NCBI GenBank assembly: GCA_021014945.1
Contig: MU266428.1
Coordinates: 1 to 64,000, forward strand
Direction: 5' to 3'
Length of the DNA: 64,000 nucleotides
Source: Leucogyrophana mollusca
Taxonomy: Eukaryota; Basidiomycota; Agaricomycetes; Boletales
The position numbers and the translations under genes are program-made. The stretch's first letter is position 1; each line of letters starts with the position of its first letter. Shown here piece by piece: positions 9,672-21,280 of the stretch. Under the pieces are notes generated by a model. The model saw only the letters and a list, made by a program, of their open reading frames with translations, was not told the DNA's origin and did no database searches.

Positions 9672-12143
9672 TCAATCGGGGTAGATCAGGTCCTTATATC
9701 TCCCGCCTTCTGTCAATGCCGGACTCAGCCCTCCCATCGACACCAATGTCTCAGGTGCATCCAACTCCCACACCCTCCGAAGCCGGCCGTGAATGAACTG
9801 GAAACTTGACGATGCCCCTTTCTCCTGCACGAGGTGCAGCGAAACCTGGTATCCGGCCGCGATCTGTGGAGGAGTCGGTTTGTGCACTTCAACACGGAAC
9901 CGCATGCCCTTGACAACCGCTGTGCCTGATGGATCCTTCACTTCATCGAACCTACATTTGAGCACTCCACTACCCTCTGCGTGCGCTAGAACGACACGGG
10001 CACCAAGACCCACGAGAAGCCGGCGGCACTCCTCTCGCGTAGTATATCCATCGTGGATAGAGAGGAGATGGTAGTTTACCGGCTTGAATTTGAAGACATT
10101 GCCCAGCCATCGTCGTCGTGGAGTTGACGGCAACGCAAACGAACTATCCGAGAATGCGGAAGAGAGCGCAGAGGTATCGCCGCTCCGTTTTTTTCTCAGT
10201 TTCCCGGGAGACGGTTCGACGATGTGGACACGCAATGGTGGCTTCCCGGAGTTCTCGCCACCCCGGTTACGCAGGGACGACTTCTTGATGATCCCTGGTC
10301 CACCGATGCCGAGGAACTGGTTTTCTTGACCTAATTCCGCATACTGCACATGGTCCGTGTTGTCGTGGTCGGTCATAAAGCCTTTGAAGAAATTACCCGG
10401 CGAGAAGCGCGGCCCGCGACTCATAACGGAACTATGGTCGTAGCCCACTTGAAGGTCATGAATGTGCTGTCGTTGCTCGGCGAACTCCATGCCAATAGGC
10501 GTTGGCGGAGGCGCAGTAGCATTTCCAGCATGCAACCCAGCGCCAAGTTTCGGTGTACTTCCTGTCATTGCTGCCCTGGTTTCCATCGCATTCAAGTGTT
10601 CCACAATCTTCTGCAAGAACTGGTGCATCTTATCATCTTGGATGTCAGGAACGGTAAGAGCAGGGAGGTTCAGAGGGTTGAAGATTGGAGACAGCGGAGA
10701 GTTACGGGAAATAAGATGTGAAGGAGACAGTGGCGAGTGCATTCCGATACCAGAGCGAGAAGGCGAGGGTGAGTGTAGTGTAATCTGAGGACCGGATATT
10801 GGGTAATCATTGTCATCATCGTGAGACGTACGGTCGGCTCTGCGTGGTGTAGGCGGTGCTGCACGAGGCGGAAGAGATGAATGTGAGCGCCCTAAGTCTG
10901 TCGCTTGGGATGTTGTCCTTCTCATTCCCTGGGGCTCCTTGCGAATGTTCTTGCGCTTTCTGGATCGAGCTTCCATTTCCTCCTCTTCCTCGTCATAGTT
11001 TTCAAGATGCTTGGTCCGATACTCCAGAAGAAGGTGGTAGACGCCCTTTTGCCAGTTGGGTTCATCGCTTTGAAGGTTGTCGATTATATCCTTGTCAGGC
11101 ACACCGTGCCAAAGCGTTCGCAAATTCGCAAAGATATCCTGGTCGATCTCGCCTGTGTTTTCGAGCGGTCGGGAGATCGCGTCGAGTTTCGGCGTAGCAT
11201 GACCGACGGTACCGGGGCCCTCGGACAAATAGAAAGGATGTTTCAGAATGTCGGGAATAGTGATTCGCTGGGTAACATCTTTGTGTAACATCTTCGAGAT
11301 GAGGTCTTTCGCCTGGGCGTCGATTCCAGAAGGCATGTCGAACTTTCCAGACTTGACTTTGTCAAGTAGCGCCGCTAGATCCTCGTCGTCGAATGGAAGC
11401 CGACCCGCAAGGAGGGCATATAAGATCACGCCGCACGACCATATATCGGACGCACGGCCGTTGTATTCTTTGCCCATGACGACTTCCGGCGCGGCATAGT
11501 GTGGGCTTCCACATGCAGTTTGCAGCATTCCGTTGCTCGAGCCAGCTTGCCAGGCAGCCATACCGAAATCCGCGACCTTGATATTCTTGTTCTCGTCCAT
11601 AAGCAGATTCTCGGGCTTGAGATCACGATGAGCGATGTTGAACTGATGACAATAGTCGATTGCTGAAATGATTTGCTGAAAGTAGCCGAGCGCCTCAGAA
11701 GTAGATAGACGGCCCTTGTCGCATAGATAGTCGAAAAGCTCGCCGCCCTCGACGTATTCCAGGATTAGATAGAGTTCGCTCGAAGTTTCCCAGACGTCAT
11801 AGAGCCGCATAATGTTCGGATGGTCTATAAGTTTCATGATGACGATCTCACGCTCAATGCTGAGCAGCATGTGTTCAGCGGAGTCAGCGAGTTTGTTGAT
11901 GGAACCCATGACGGTATTCTTGGATACAATCTTGACCGCCGCGTATTTTCCAGACTTTGTATGACGGGCAATTCTTACGCGACCTTGTTGAAGGGTCGTC
12001 AGGAAACGTTTGTTGTGTTCTCAAGAAGACTTACCTGAGCTTCCTTTGCCAATGGTTCTGCCAATCTTCCAGAGTCCTATCATTTTCGGATCATCTTCAG
12101 CTTGGTTTCGCCGTGGAAGTCTTGGAAAGTCGTCGTCAGCCAT
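9672..12143 (-). CDS. Gin4/Hsl1/Cdr2-type (Nim1-related) protein kinase
   Basis: Two exons (12035-12143, 9672-11983; 51-nt intron) encode 806 residues. The glycine loop IGKGSSGRV spans the intron and is followed by AAVKIVSK with the catalytic Lys. The domain continues with HRDLKPENLL, DFGMAAW and the activation segment CGSPHYAAPEVV, then DIWSCGVILYALLAGRLPFD. This is a full, active-looking CAMK-like domain in about residues 20-285. The middle is Ser/Pro/Arg-rich. The C-terminus (WLGNVFKFKPVNYHLLSIHD onward) resembles the membrane-binding KA1-like region of Gin4/Kcc4. In yeasts these kinases link septins and cell size to Wee1 inhibition at mitotic entry. The gene is divergent from DNA ligase IV, 246 bp between starts. 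Confidence 0.9.
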
Positions 12144-12389
12144 GTTTGTCGGTGACTATGATGGAATGAGGAGAAGATACTTCCAGAGAGGCTGACTGTC
12201 GCTGACATTTGGCTGACATGACACCTGGGTGTAAAGATCAAAATGTCTGCCACCCAAACACACAAACCCAAACAACGCGTCGCGACCGAAGTCACGGATA
12301 TTGTTTTTGACTCCATAGTTGCCTGTTCAACAACCACAATCTACAAACCAACCCTCTTGACAGAGTACCTGTCGATTTTATCCATAAGA
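12144..12389. promoter_or_regulatory. Divergent promoter of the Gin4-type kinase and lig4
   Basis: 246 bp separate the two starts. An open frame runs in from upstream of lig4 (12243), but the Met at 12390 is the better start because the conserved N-terminal region follows it. Confidence 0.5.
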
Positions 12390-15300
12390 ATGATGCAGCC
12401 AACACCCGCTCCATCCTCTCCCCCTGGCTCTCCAAGAACTGGGAACCCCGACATTGAAGAAACCACCACTTATCCTGCGCCACCGCAAAATAAAGGGAGT
12501 GCCCCTTTTTCCGTTCTGGCAGGCCTTTTTGAGAAATTGGCCTCAGAGCGAAAGCCAGAACGACGTAAACGCCTTCTGGACGTCTGGTTTAACGTATGTC
12601 TTATCTTCTGTCGGCTGGACGAATGAGTTTGATGCGGCAATAATGCCTCTCAGCATTGGAGAGAAGACATAGGCCATGACCTCTACCCGGTGCTCCGTCT
12701 GATTCTTCCTCAGGCATGTCCGTCTACGGGCGTGATCTCTGCTGGCTGTGCTTATGCTTGATTCAGAAAGATCGTGAGCGTGCCGTGTACGGGCTCAAAG
12801 AGAAGAACTTGGCGAAGACCTACATCAAGCTCATCCCACTTGGAATGAAAGATCCCGACGCCATTCGGCTGTTGAACTGGAAGAAGCCAACCGAGAAAGA
12901 TGTCCGTGACACTGTGTGCTTACTGATCACCGTAAATTGAGTTTTTCCTCAGAAAAGTTCGGGCGACTTCCCTACGGTGCTTTTTGAAGTGGTCGGCAAG
13001 CGCTCTTCCGTCGTTGAGGGCTCTCTTTCTGTTGAAGATCTAAACGAGCTCCTTGACGAAATATCAAAGAACATGGGAAAGCAGTACGCCCTCCTCTCTG
13101 CCATATTTCTCAGCTCCTAACGCCCACTGCACTAGGGAGATTCAGTCAAGAATATTGCAACGCGTATATAATCGCGCCACGGCCGAGGAACAGCGTTGGA
13201 TAGTACGGATCATTCTGAAAGGTTCATTTGTTACTAGAGACGTGTATCGGTTCTAATGCACCTACAGACATGGTTATATCTGTCAAGGAGACCACGGTCT
13301 TTTCAGTCTTCCACCCGGACGCCCAAGACCTATTCAACACGTGCTCCGACCTTAAGAAAGTGGCCTGGGAGCTGTGGGATCCGTCGCGGAGGTTGAACGC
13401 CGAGGTCAGACATGCGTGGCCCTCAGTCATATACGGGAAGGCTGATTTGTTTCAGGATAAAGCGGTGCAACTGTTCCGAGCTTTTGCCCCAATGTTATGC
13501 AAGCGGCCCACTCATAAGATTGAGGAGTCTGTAAAGGAGATGCAGGGCCGGAAATTCATCATCGAGGAGAAACTCGATGGGGAGCGCATACAACTGCATA
13601 AACGAGGCAACGAATACTTCTACTGTTCAAGGCATGTTTGGTTGTTATTCTCGAATTGAGCGTTCTTGCAGCTGATCTGTTCACAGGAAAGGGAAGGATT
13701 ACACCTATCTGTATGGAAAACATATTGGGATCGGCAGTCTGACCCCTCACATTGACGCGGCTTTTGATGAGCGGGTCGACGAGTGAGCACACCTTCATCA
13801 CACACGACTATCAGGGTCCTTATACCGCCTTTAGTATCATACTCGACGGGGAGATGTTGGTGTGGGACCCGGTTTCGGAGCGCAACCTGCCGTTTGGGAC
13901 CCTCAAAACTGCAGCCTTGGGTTTGGGCGTCCTATTGCTCCTCGTTTGCTACGTGCTGACCCCTTTCCGTAAGACAAAACGAAGAAAGAACACAATCCCC
14001 GCCCGTGCTGTGAGTAACACTTCATCTCCGATGAGCACTCGACAATATTCCTTGTAGTCAAGGTGTTCGATCTCCTCTACCTCAACGGGATGTCTCTCCA
14101 TCAAAAGTCGCTCAAATTCCGCAAGAGGAATATGCGAGCTTGTCTCAGAGAAATTCCCGGTCACATTGAATTTACCACCGAATTTGAGGGTAAAACTGCT
14201 AAGGATGTGAGGGAAAGGATGGATGAGGTTGTAGCCGCTCGCGGAGAAGGTCTAGTCATCAAACACCCAGACTCCGAATATACCCTCAATGGGCGGAACA
14301 GGGACTGGATAAAGGTATTTTTACTGTGCTGATTTGGGCCGCTTTTTTACATGTCATCTCGGCGCAGGTCAAACCTGAGTATATGGTGCGCACATATCTT
14401 GTGTGAGACGACCGTGGAATAATACATGAATCAGGACAACATGGGCGAAACTGTTGATGTCCTTGTTGTTGGTATGTACGATGCTGTCGATTTCGCTCCC
14501 TCCTTAATAGCCATTTCAAGCCGGTAATTATGGAAGCAGAAAGCGATCCGGTGGAGTATCTACACTCGTTTGTGCCGTTTTGGACGACCGCCACGGAGAC
14601 GAAGACGAGCCCAGGTATATCATTATTATTTTATTCGCGTACTTACCGCTGATTGGAATACGTGCCGCAGGTACAGCTCGTTTGTTCGTGTTGGCTCGGG
14701 TCTATCCTTCGCCGATTATGTCTGGGTGCGCCAGAAACCGTGGAAGGAATGGGATCCCCAGTCGCCTCCAACATTCCTGCAAACAGCTAAGCGGTCGCAC
14801 GATGATAAGGGCGATGTATACCTCGAACCGGAGGAGTAAACCCGTGTCGATCACTGATAGAGCATGGCTGACATCACTCTCATTAGTTCGTTCATACTCA
14901 AAGTTAAAGCAGCTGAGATCACCCCGTCAGGTAAGCTGCGAAAATTTCCGCGCGGCGACACTAACATCGTGATGAAGATCAGTATCATTTAGGATTTACC
15001 ATGCGTTTTCCACGAGCATTGGCTATTCGCGACGACCTCTCAGTCGCTGACTGCATGACTGCCTCAGGTAAGGGGATTCGATCCCGTCCCGCATAGTTGC
15101 TCACAGATGACAATATAGCCGTCTTGGAAAGCATGCGTTCTGAACGGAAGAGAAAGATGCAAAGTGACGCAGGGTAAATTCGACGTTCCGCTCATTGCGA
15201 GTTACGACATTGAATAGCGTTTGCAGGATGAGCAAGAAGAAGAAACGAAAGACGACCGCAAAGAAGGCGCGTTATCTGATCTTGTAATTTTTATCTGGCA

Positions 15301-16941
15301 CTTAGCTTCTTGAGCAGGCAATGATGCTCCCAGAGTACCAGGGCCCAAATCTCAGCTCAGTGGAAATTGAATCCGAGCTTTTTGAAGGCATGAAGTTCAG
15401 TAAGTCTTTTTGGCCACTTCTCCATGCTATCCATTCACGACCATTGTTTTAGTGGTATCGTCTGACCCTAAATCCAAAACGGGTGATGAGGACAGGAAAG
15501 AGCTTATGAAACTGTCAGCATTGCTTCGTAATGAGGCGCTCCATCTCAGCTGAACTTTGCCTCACTCGTCGCAGAATTCATGCACATGGAGGGGGCTGTG
15601 TGCAGGTGGTCACCTCCCAACACCCAGTCATGGTTGTTTACGGCGGGTCGACGACACGTTAGTTCATAATTTCTCTTCCAGTCTGCTACCTGACACCCAT
15701 GCTGGTGTCTTAGCATACGACATCAAGCTGCTTATCAACAAAGGCACCATCGACATTGTGAAGCCCCAATGGATAGTGGATTGCATTGCGCAGGAGGAGA
15801 TTATTCCACTTCGGAAAAAGTAAGGTGACTTGAAGCAACTTGGATACCAAACTCAACGTAACACCCCAGATACTTGTTCCACGCATCTATCGACCGCCAG
15901 CAGTCTTCAGAGTATAATGAGGAAGATGTAGACGAAGATTATGATATGAGAGATGGAACAGGGGAGCAAGACGCCAGGCTCAACGTTCCTGCTATCTCCG
16001 AGGGCGAGGAAGCGAAGGAGGAATTTGAAGAAGCTGATGTTACCCTTGCTGACTGGTTTAAGGTTGATACACGGCCGGCACCGAACGAAGGCAGCGACAC
16101 CGAAACAGAGACGGACGCAGACTCTGTCAACGATGACGTCAAACTTGAGGATGACGAGAATGATTGGTTTAAGATTGAACCAAGCGATAGTTCTGTCTTG
16201 GAAATGGACATTGCTGATGGACATGTGCGGACGTGTTTATGTTCAGTCATCATCCTCGCTCATTTCATACAGGCAGACAACAACGCAGAAGCGAAGGTCT
16301 GTACGCAACTCTTAAAGAGTTCGTCAATTCGGACTGAATCATCCTTCCTCCAGCCCGATGTTACAATGGGCGAAAACGGGAAAGCCAAAGAGTACGACAG
16401 TTCACTGATCTTCAGTCATTTGTATGTGATTTCCCCACCTCGAGCTTGCGTCTACTTAGGGTCGCGAAGATATTTCTACCTCGACTCCCCGGATAACGCT
16501 CGTAAGTACAACATGGCGGTGAAGCCGAAGCATGAGAAAGACGTTGCCACAAAGTTTGTGTCCCTTTGTGATGCCGTTATCATCTTCACACATGCCTTCG
16601 TCTTGATAGTCTCAGTATCATCTCGGATATCATTCAAGAGAATGGCGGCAAGGTTGTTGATCTAGATGACCCGAAATTGACCCACGTCGTGTTAGACAAG
16701 CGCGACGATACGCGCCGTCTTGACCTCATCGGACGCACTTCGAAGTGAGCCAACTTCCTGTTTCTCTACCCACATGAACCAATTTTCTTTGTAGACCCAA
16801 ACGACGTCGATTGGTCATCTCTGAATATATTTCCGCCTGCCTGGACGAGGAGACACTTCTGGACGAAGAAGGTGAGTGCAATTAGATCTTTCATGCGAAC
16901 AGTCATTTACTTGTCATCTGTCGCAAGACTTTGCGCCATGA
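12390..16941 (+). CDS. lig4: DNA ligase IV
   Basis: Many short introns break this gene. The N-terminal DNA-binding domain starts near 12390 (MMQPTPAP) with PFSVLAGLFEKLASERKPER. The nucleotidyltransferase domain has motif I EEKLDGERIQLHK, with the lysine that takes AMP at 13570-13572. It continues with ILDGEMLVWD, VFDLLYLNG, EGLVIKHPDSEY and DWIKVKPEYMDNMGETVDVL, the last two carrying motifs IV-V. Then come an OB-fold part (VCAVLDDRHGDEDEP, FVRVGSGLS) and two BRCT-like regions: LFEGMKFMVVSSDPKS with YDIKLLINKGTIDIVKPQWI, and SIISDIIQENGGKVVDLDDP with LTHVVLDKR and SEYISACLDEETLLDEE. The second BRCT region follows an acidic linker. Lig4 seals ends in non-homologous joining with Xrcc4/Lif1. The proposed last exon is 14 nt (DFAP, stop at 16941); reading through instead would stop at 16882. 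Confidence 0.93.
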
Positions 16942-17720
16942 AAAAAACTTTGGTGTTCCATATTCGTATCCACCTTTTCTCGGTCACGCGACTCGCGCAT
17001 CTTTGTATCACATGACAAGATGTAGCCCTATACCTTGACTCTATATAAGGACTACACCATTATATGTACTCATCAGGGTGAGATCTGCGAAAGTCCCCTC
17101 CACCCGTGATTGCAAGGTTGGGGATGTTTTCGATGAGTCTACCCAAGGATTATCCAGCTACATGAAGTTTTGTATATCCAAGGATGCGAGACTAACCTCA
17201 CCCCGACACGTTAAAGCGCTGCCATAACCTCCGTGCAACCGTAGACATTCAACACATACTCATCGACCTTGCTAACAAACCCGAACTTTGGGCACGACAT
17301 GAGTATAACGGCATTCCTGGAGATCGCATCCGAGGCACAAATATATCTCGCGCGTATGTTACCTGAGAACAAATTTATCTACCTTTGGTGGTCTCAGAAC
17401 TCATGGATTCTTGCTCCCAGTATGACAGGATCAGGATGTTGACCAAGTCCGTTCCCTGGGCGCGGCCTGAGAGCGGATGTTGGATAAAAATAACTCACCA
17501 GCTCCAAATTTCCCTCGGAGCCACTGAAGGCCAGTGATCACGGCAGCGTTTTGGCACCCGATACCATCAGTTATTCGGTCTCAGGCTCTATCGTGTTCTG
17601 TCAAAGAAGAGGAATCACTCTCATGCTATATAAAAGCAAGATGTGCGTGGATAGAAGGCTTTTGGACCGTCTAAAATTTATCCCCATCTTCCCTCTGGTG
17701 TTTCAGGCGTCAATCCGTAC
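16942..17720. other. Intergenic, upstream region of the 7-TM gene
   Basis: No gene was supported. Two TATA-like motifs lie on the plus strand, TATATAAG near 17043 and TATATAAA at 17627-17634. The second is well placed for the downstream gene. A 5' untranslated exon could lie between them. Confidence 0.45.
17627..17634 (+). promoter_or_regulatory. Probable TATA box of the 7-TM gene
   Basis: TATATAAA lies 87 bp before the start codon at 17721. Confidence 0.6.
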
Positions 17721-19089
17721 ATGACGCAGCCAAATGGTATCCCTCTGGACACAGCAGCCATCGTCTCGACTGTGCTAGAGGGAATCATATATGGTGAGTT
17801 GACAACTACAGCTCTGCTGTATAAATCATGGTATCTAATATTGGTTCACTTTCACCATCAGGATTCTCTGTGCTCATGTTCATTGGCACATTGTGGGCCT
17901 TGATGCAGCGACGGTTGAGCAGCGGTGTCAATCGGCGGATGACCAGTGTTGCTTGCCTGCTCCTTTTCTTCAGTACAGCCGTGCGTCCAGGTGGTTTGCT
18001 CGGGTAGAGGAGTCACCGCTAACGGCGTTTTTGCAGCACATGGTTATAGATATCATAAGAACTCAGGAAGGTCTGGTTCGCTACCGTGACACATTCAAAT
18101 CTCCGACTCTCTCTGGCCCTGTTGGCTTCTTCTCGGACGTCGCACAATGGAGTTTCGTCTATAAGAATATGCTGTACATGCTCCAAACACTAGTTGGAGA
18201 TGGTGTGGTGGTAGGTTTGCTTCTTAAGTATCTTCCCTAATTCTAAAGCTACCGCCGTTAGATATATCGCTGTTATGTAGTGTGGCAGTCCTGGTACATC
18301 ATCGTCGTCCCCGTGCTTTTGTGGGGCTCCGTTGCGAGTAAGATTTCTTTCGACCCCCTGAGTCCTCCACATGCTTACGCAGAAACACCAGCTACAGGGA
18401 TTGGAAGTGTTTACTCTATTTCTCGCGCCACGACCAACCAGGAGAATATATTCGCTCCTGGAACAGGGCCCTGGATAACTGCGTTTTTGGCAGCAACCTT
18501 ATTTACCAACATTTTCAGCACATGTAAACAGTATTCTCGCATTCAAGAAACTCGGATTGAACGCTGACGTTGTCTTCAGCTTTACTCGCATATCGCATAT
18601 GGGCCGTCGGCCGCCAAGTTTCAAACCTTCAGTCACGAAAAAGCGTACTGTCGCCCGTGTTGCGTATTATCCTTGACGCTGGTGTATTATATTCCATCTC
18701 GCTTTTAGCCGCACTTCTTTGCTTTGTGGCCAAGAACAGAGGACACTATGTCCTCCTGGACATGGTATTTGCCGGCTCTTCCCCTTCTGGGATCACCTCA
18801 GCTCATACCCGTCTCTTAGATCATGCCGATTATATCCATTACATTTTATATGGTCATCATCCGGATAACCATGGCGAAGTCAGCATCCCAAGGCGCCATT
18901 CAAGGCACCAGCGGGTTTACACCTCGGTTCAGTACCATGAGTCGTGGTCGTACTTTCGAGGATCAGCAACGATACCCCCTGAAGCCTATGGAGGTTCACA
19001 TCACGCAACTCACGGAAACCAACGGAGAGGGCCTTTTAAAAGATGAAGGCGCATCTCCAACATCTGCATCCCCCGGGCCATTGGTTTAG
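17721..19089 (+). CDS. Seven-transmembrane protein of an Agaricomycete-expanded family
   Basis: Six exons join in frame: GIIYG|FSVLMFIGTLWAL, FFSTA|HMVIDIIR, DGVV|IYRCYVVW, NIFST|SLLAYRIW and LLDM|IMPIISITFY. About seven hydrophobic segments are visible: the start (IVSTVLEG to FIGTLWAL), LLLFF, MLYMLQTLVGDGVV, IIVVPVLLWGSVA, FLAATLFTNIF, ILDAGVLYSISLLAALLCF and IISITFYMVIIRITM. They are followed by a hydrophilic C-tail with Ser/Thr. The IYRCYVVW element and this layout are typical of a large mushroom family of membrane proteins without assigned function, sometimes likened to receptors. No ligand or signalling partner can be read from the sequence. Confidence 0.82.
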
Positions 19090-20546
19090 AGACAACCTAA
19101 CTGGGAGTCGGGGAGCATTGTCATAGCATTGCCCGTCTTTTTACCATTTTGTACTTTATTATCATTGTAACTTCGGCGACTCTTCCCTTCTCGCACAGAT
19201 ACCACAATCTGTTGGCCGAAGCTCACCACATTAGACAAAATCTTCGACTTCTTTCTTTATTATAGAGATCGAGTTATGGGTGTAAACTCAGCTCATGCCT
19301 TCGTGAAGTCTGTTGGCGCGACTGGGATGCATGGATACAACAGAAGCAAGCACCCCCTTGCCTTAGACTGACTGAACATGTTCACCAAGGCCTGAAGACC
19401 TGTCGCCCTCCGGAGGGAAACACGGTCGGTTTGTCTCTTCATCGAACCCTTTCAAAAATTTATCTTGGCCCACTTCGCGAGTGCGTGGAATACCTTGGTC
19501 TTTCGAAGATGCCTACGAGAATTCTCTCTGTGAGGAGCTGGAGGCCGGAACCAAGCCAAAATTGACGATCTTTTGTTATCAATAATCCAGATGAACAAAC
19601 GAATCCAATGACGTCCATGAGACCCGATTTCAGGACAAAACTGAGGACAGCTGCCATCTGTGGCCATGGCACTGTGAATGTGACTGTTGGTTGTCATACG
19701 GCTTCTATGAAAATGCAGGGTGATTTTACATCATAGATACTCTGGCGTAACAGCTGGTGCCGGATCACGCGCACCACGGAAATGAGAGGCACACGGAAGC
19801 GAATGTTTGCAGCAGTGTGGTGTCGAATTTTCAAAAAACGAAAGGACAGATTGGAGGATTGAGGCACTCAACGTCCGGAAGCGGCGACTGACGCGAAAGC
19901 CAAGGATCGCGAACCAAGTAAAGAACAAAAAAGGAAGCCGCCAGTGTCAATCAAGGCGGTGAATCTCGAGAGTAAATCCACTGTATTCGCCCCGGGGTTT
20001 TAAGATAGGAACAACCTTGTCCACAAGAAAGGGAACGATAAAAAAGGGGTGCGGACGTCAACGATTTTGAAGCTGGCGAAGATGATATTGATGACATGGG
20101 ATATTCTCGACCCTTTGCGCTAACGATACCCCCACGAGCCAAGGTGTTAGGGAAAGAAAGAAATAATTTGCATGGTTCAGACTAGACCCAGATCCCACCC
20201 GGGCATGATCGCATAGTATGCGAAGTACACGGATGTGGGCCTTGTCAGGCGAGTGCACTCCTCCAATTTTGGAACCCTGTGCGGCCCAACAAAATAAGCC
20301 AGAAAATGGAAGACTTGCCGGAACGGGTAAGAAAATGATTGAGCAAGACGAAGGCACGAGAAAGTGGCATAGGTACATAGAAAATGGTCGTTCGGGGAAC
20401 TTTTGGCCAATGACAGCTTGGCTCGGTTGAGTAGCTGACACATTGAATTGTCAATTATCGTGTACTCCGAACAAGCTAATCGTCGATCTCGTCCGTTTCT
20501 TCCCTTGCCTGGAATACAGGTCAACCCAGACCTTTTGGAGTATACA
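19090..20546. other. Convergent intergenic region, 1.46 kb
   Basis: It lies between the ends of two converging genes. Several overlapping minus-strand frames of 60-127 codons occur (for example 20058-20441), but none has recognised similarity or a convincing splice chain. A lineage-specific gene or a non-coding transcript remains possible. Confidence 0.4.
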
Positions 20547-21063
20547 TCACAAGCCTACCTTATTTTCCTCCAAACCGCCAAGTTCACGTACAAGACCGGA
20601 GTACGGGTATTCCCGAGGGACCGTAGGTCGTTCCGGCAACAGGACGTACTTGCACAGGAAACCAAATCCAACAAAGGCCGTTACGGCTAGTGAAAATTGA
20701 AACAGGGCTCTTTGAGGGGGCACTACCGGCACATCAGGTCCCCACATGGACAGAACCTCGTCGTTTTCATGTATCTTTTCGCACCGCGCGGTCAGAGGAA
20801 TAGTCTCGATAGCCAGCGCGTTGAAGGAAGCTACTCACCGGATCACCGAAGTTCCGGCGCATTTGAGGATCCCACCAACCTCTAGGTCGGAGGTCCTGGT
20901 TTGAAACCCACGGAAGGTCAGGGTAGTCCCCCAGTTGTGGGTCTTTCTCCTGGGGTTTGTAGGTTGCTGGAGTAGCGTAAGCTCGAACCAGAGGTGCGGA
21001 GTTTAACCTAGAACGAATAAGATGATATCTGGCAGAGGCACATGCGCCTTTAGCAAGGGACAT
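20547..21063 (-). CDS. ndufb8: NADH:ubiquinone oxidoreductase subunit NDUFB8 (ASHI/NI8M)
   Basis: Exons 20839-21063 and 20547-20774 with a 64-nt intron give 150 residues. An Arg/Ser/Ala-rich presequence (MSLAKGACASARYHLIRSRL) suggests mitochondrial import. The mature part has LGDYPDLPWVSNQDLRPRGW, then WDPQMRRNFGDPVHENDEVL. After the intron comes a single transmembrane helix (LFQFSLAVTAFVGFGFLCKY) and the conserved EYPYSGLVRELGG. The subunit belongs to the membrane arm of complex I. The start at 21063 was chosen for the presequence; an in-frame Met at 21081 would add six residues. It is head-to-head with the methyltransferase, 217 bp apart. Confidence 0.9.
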
Positions 21064-21280
21064 GGCACTTGACGAGCTCATGGCAATTGGGATGGATGAG
21101 GATGTCGGACTCGCCGTCGCTACAACACCAGAGCCCCCGGAAAATGTTTCCAAAAGGGATTAGTAAACAGGACCCCGTTGATTTTAATTAATGGCATTAA
21201 TTATTGAGATATTCTGCCGGTGAATATATAGTGAATCGCAAGGCGACAAGCGATGGCCCATAGCTCGTCACTTGCCCATC
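21064..21280. promoter_or_regulatory. Divergent promoter of ndufb8 and the methyltransferase
   Basis: 217 bp lie between the start codons. It includes an AT-rich stretch with TTAATTAATGGCATTAATTA near 21184-21203, suited to promoter melting or factor binding. No canonical TATA is clear. Confidence 0.5.
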
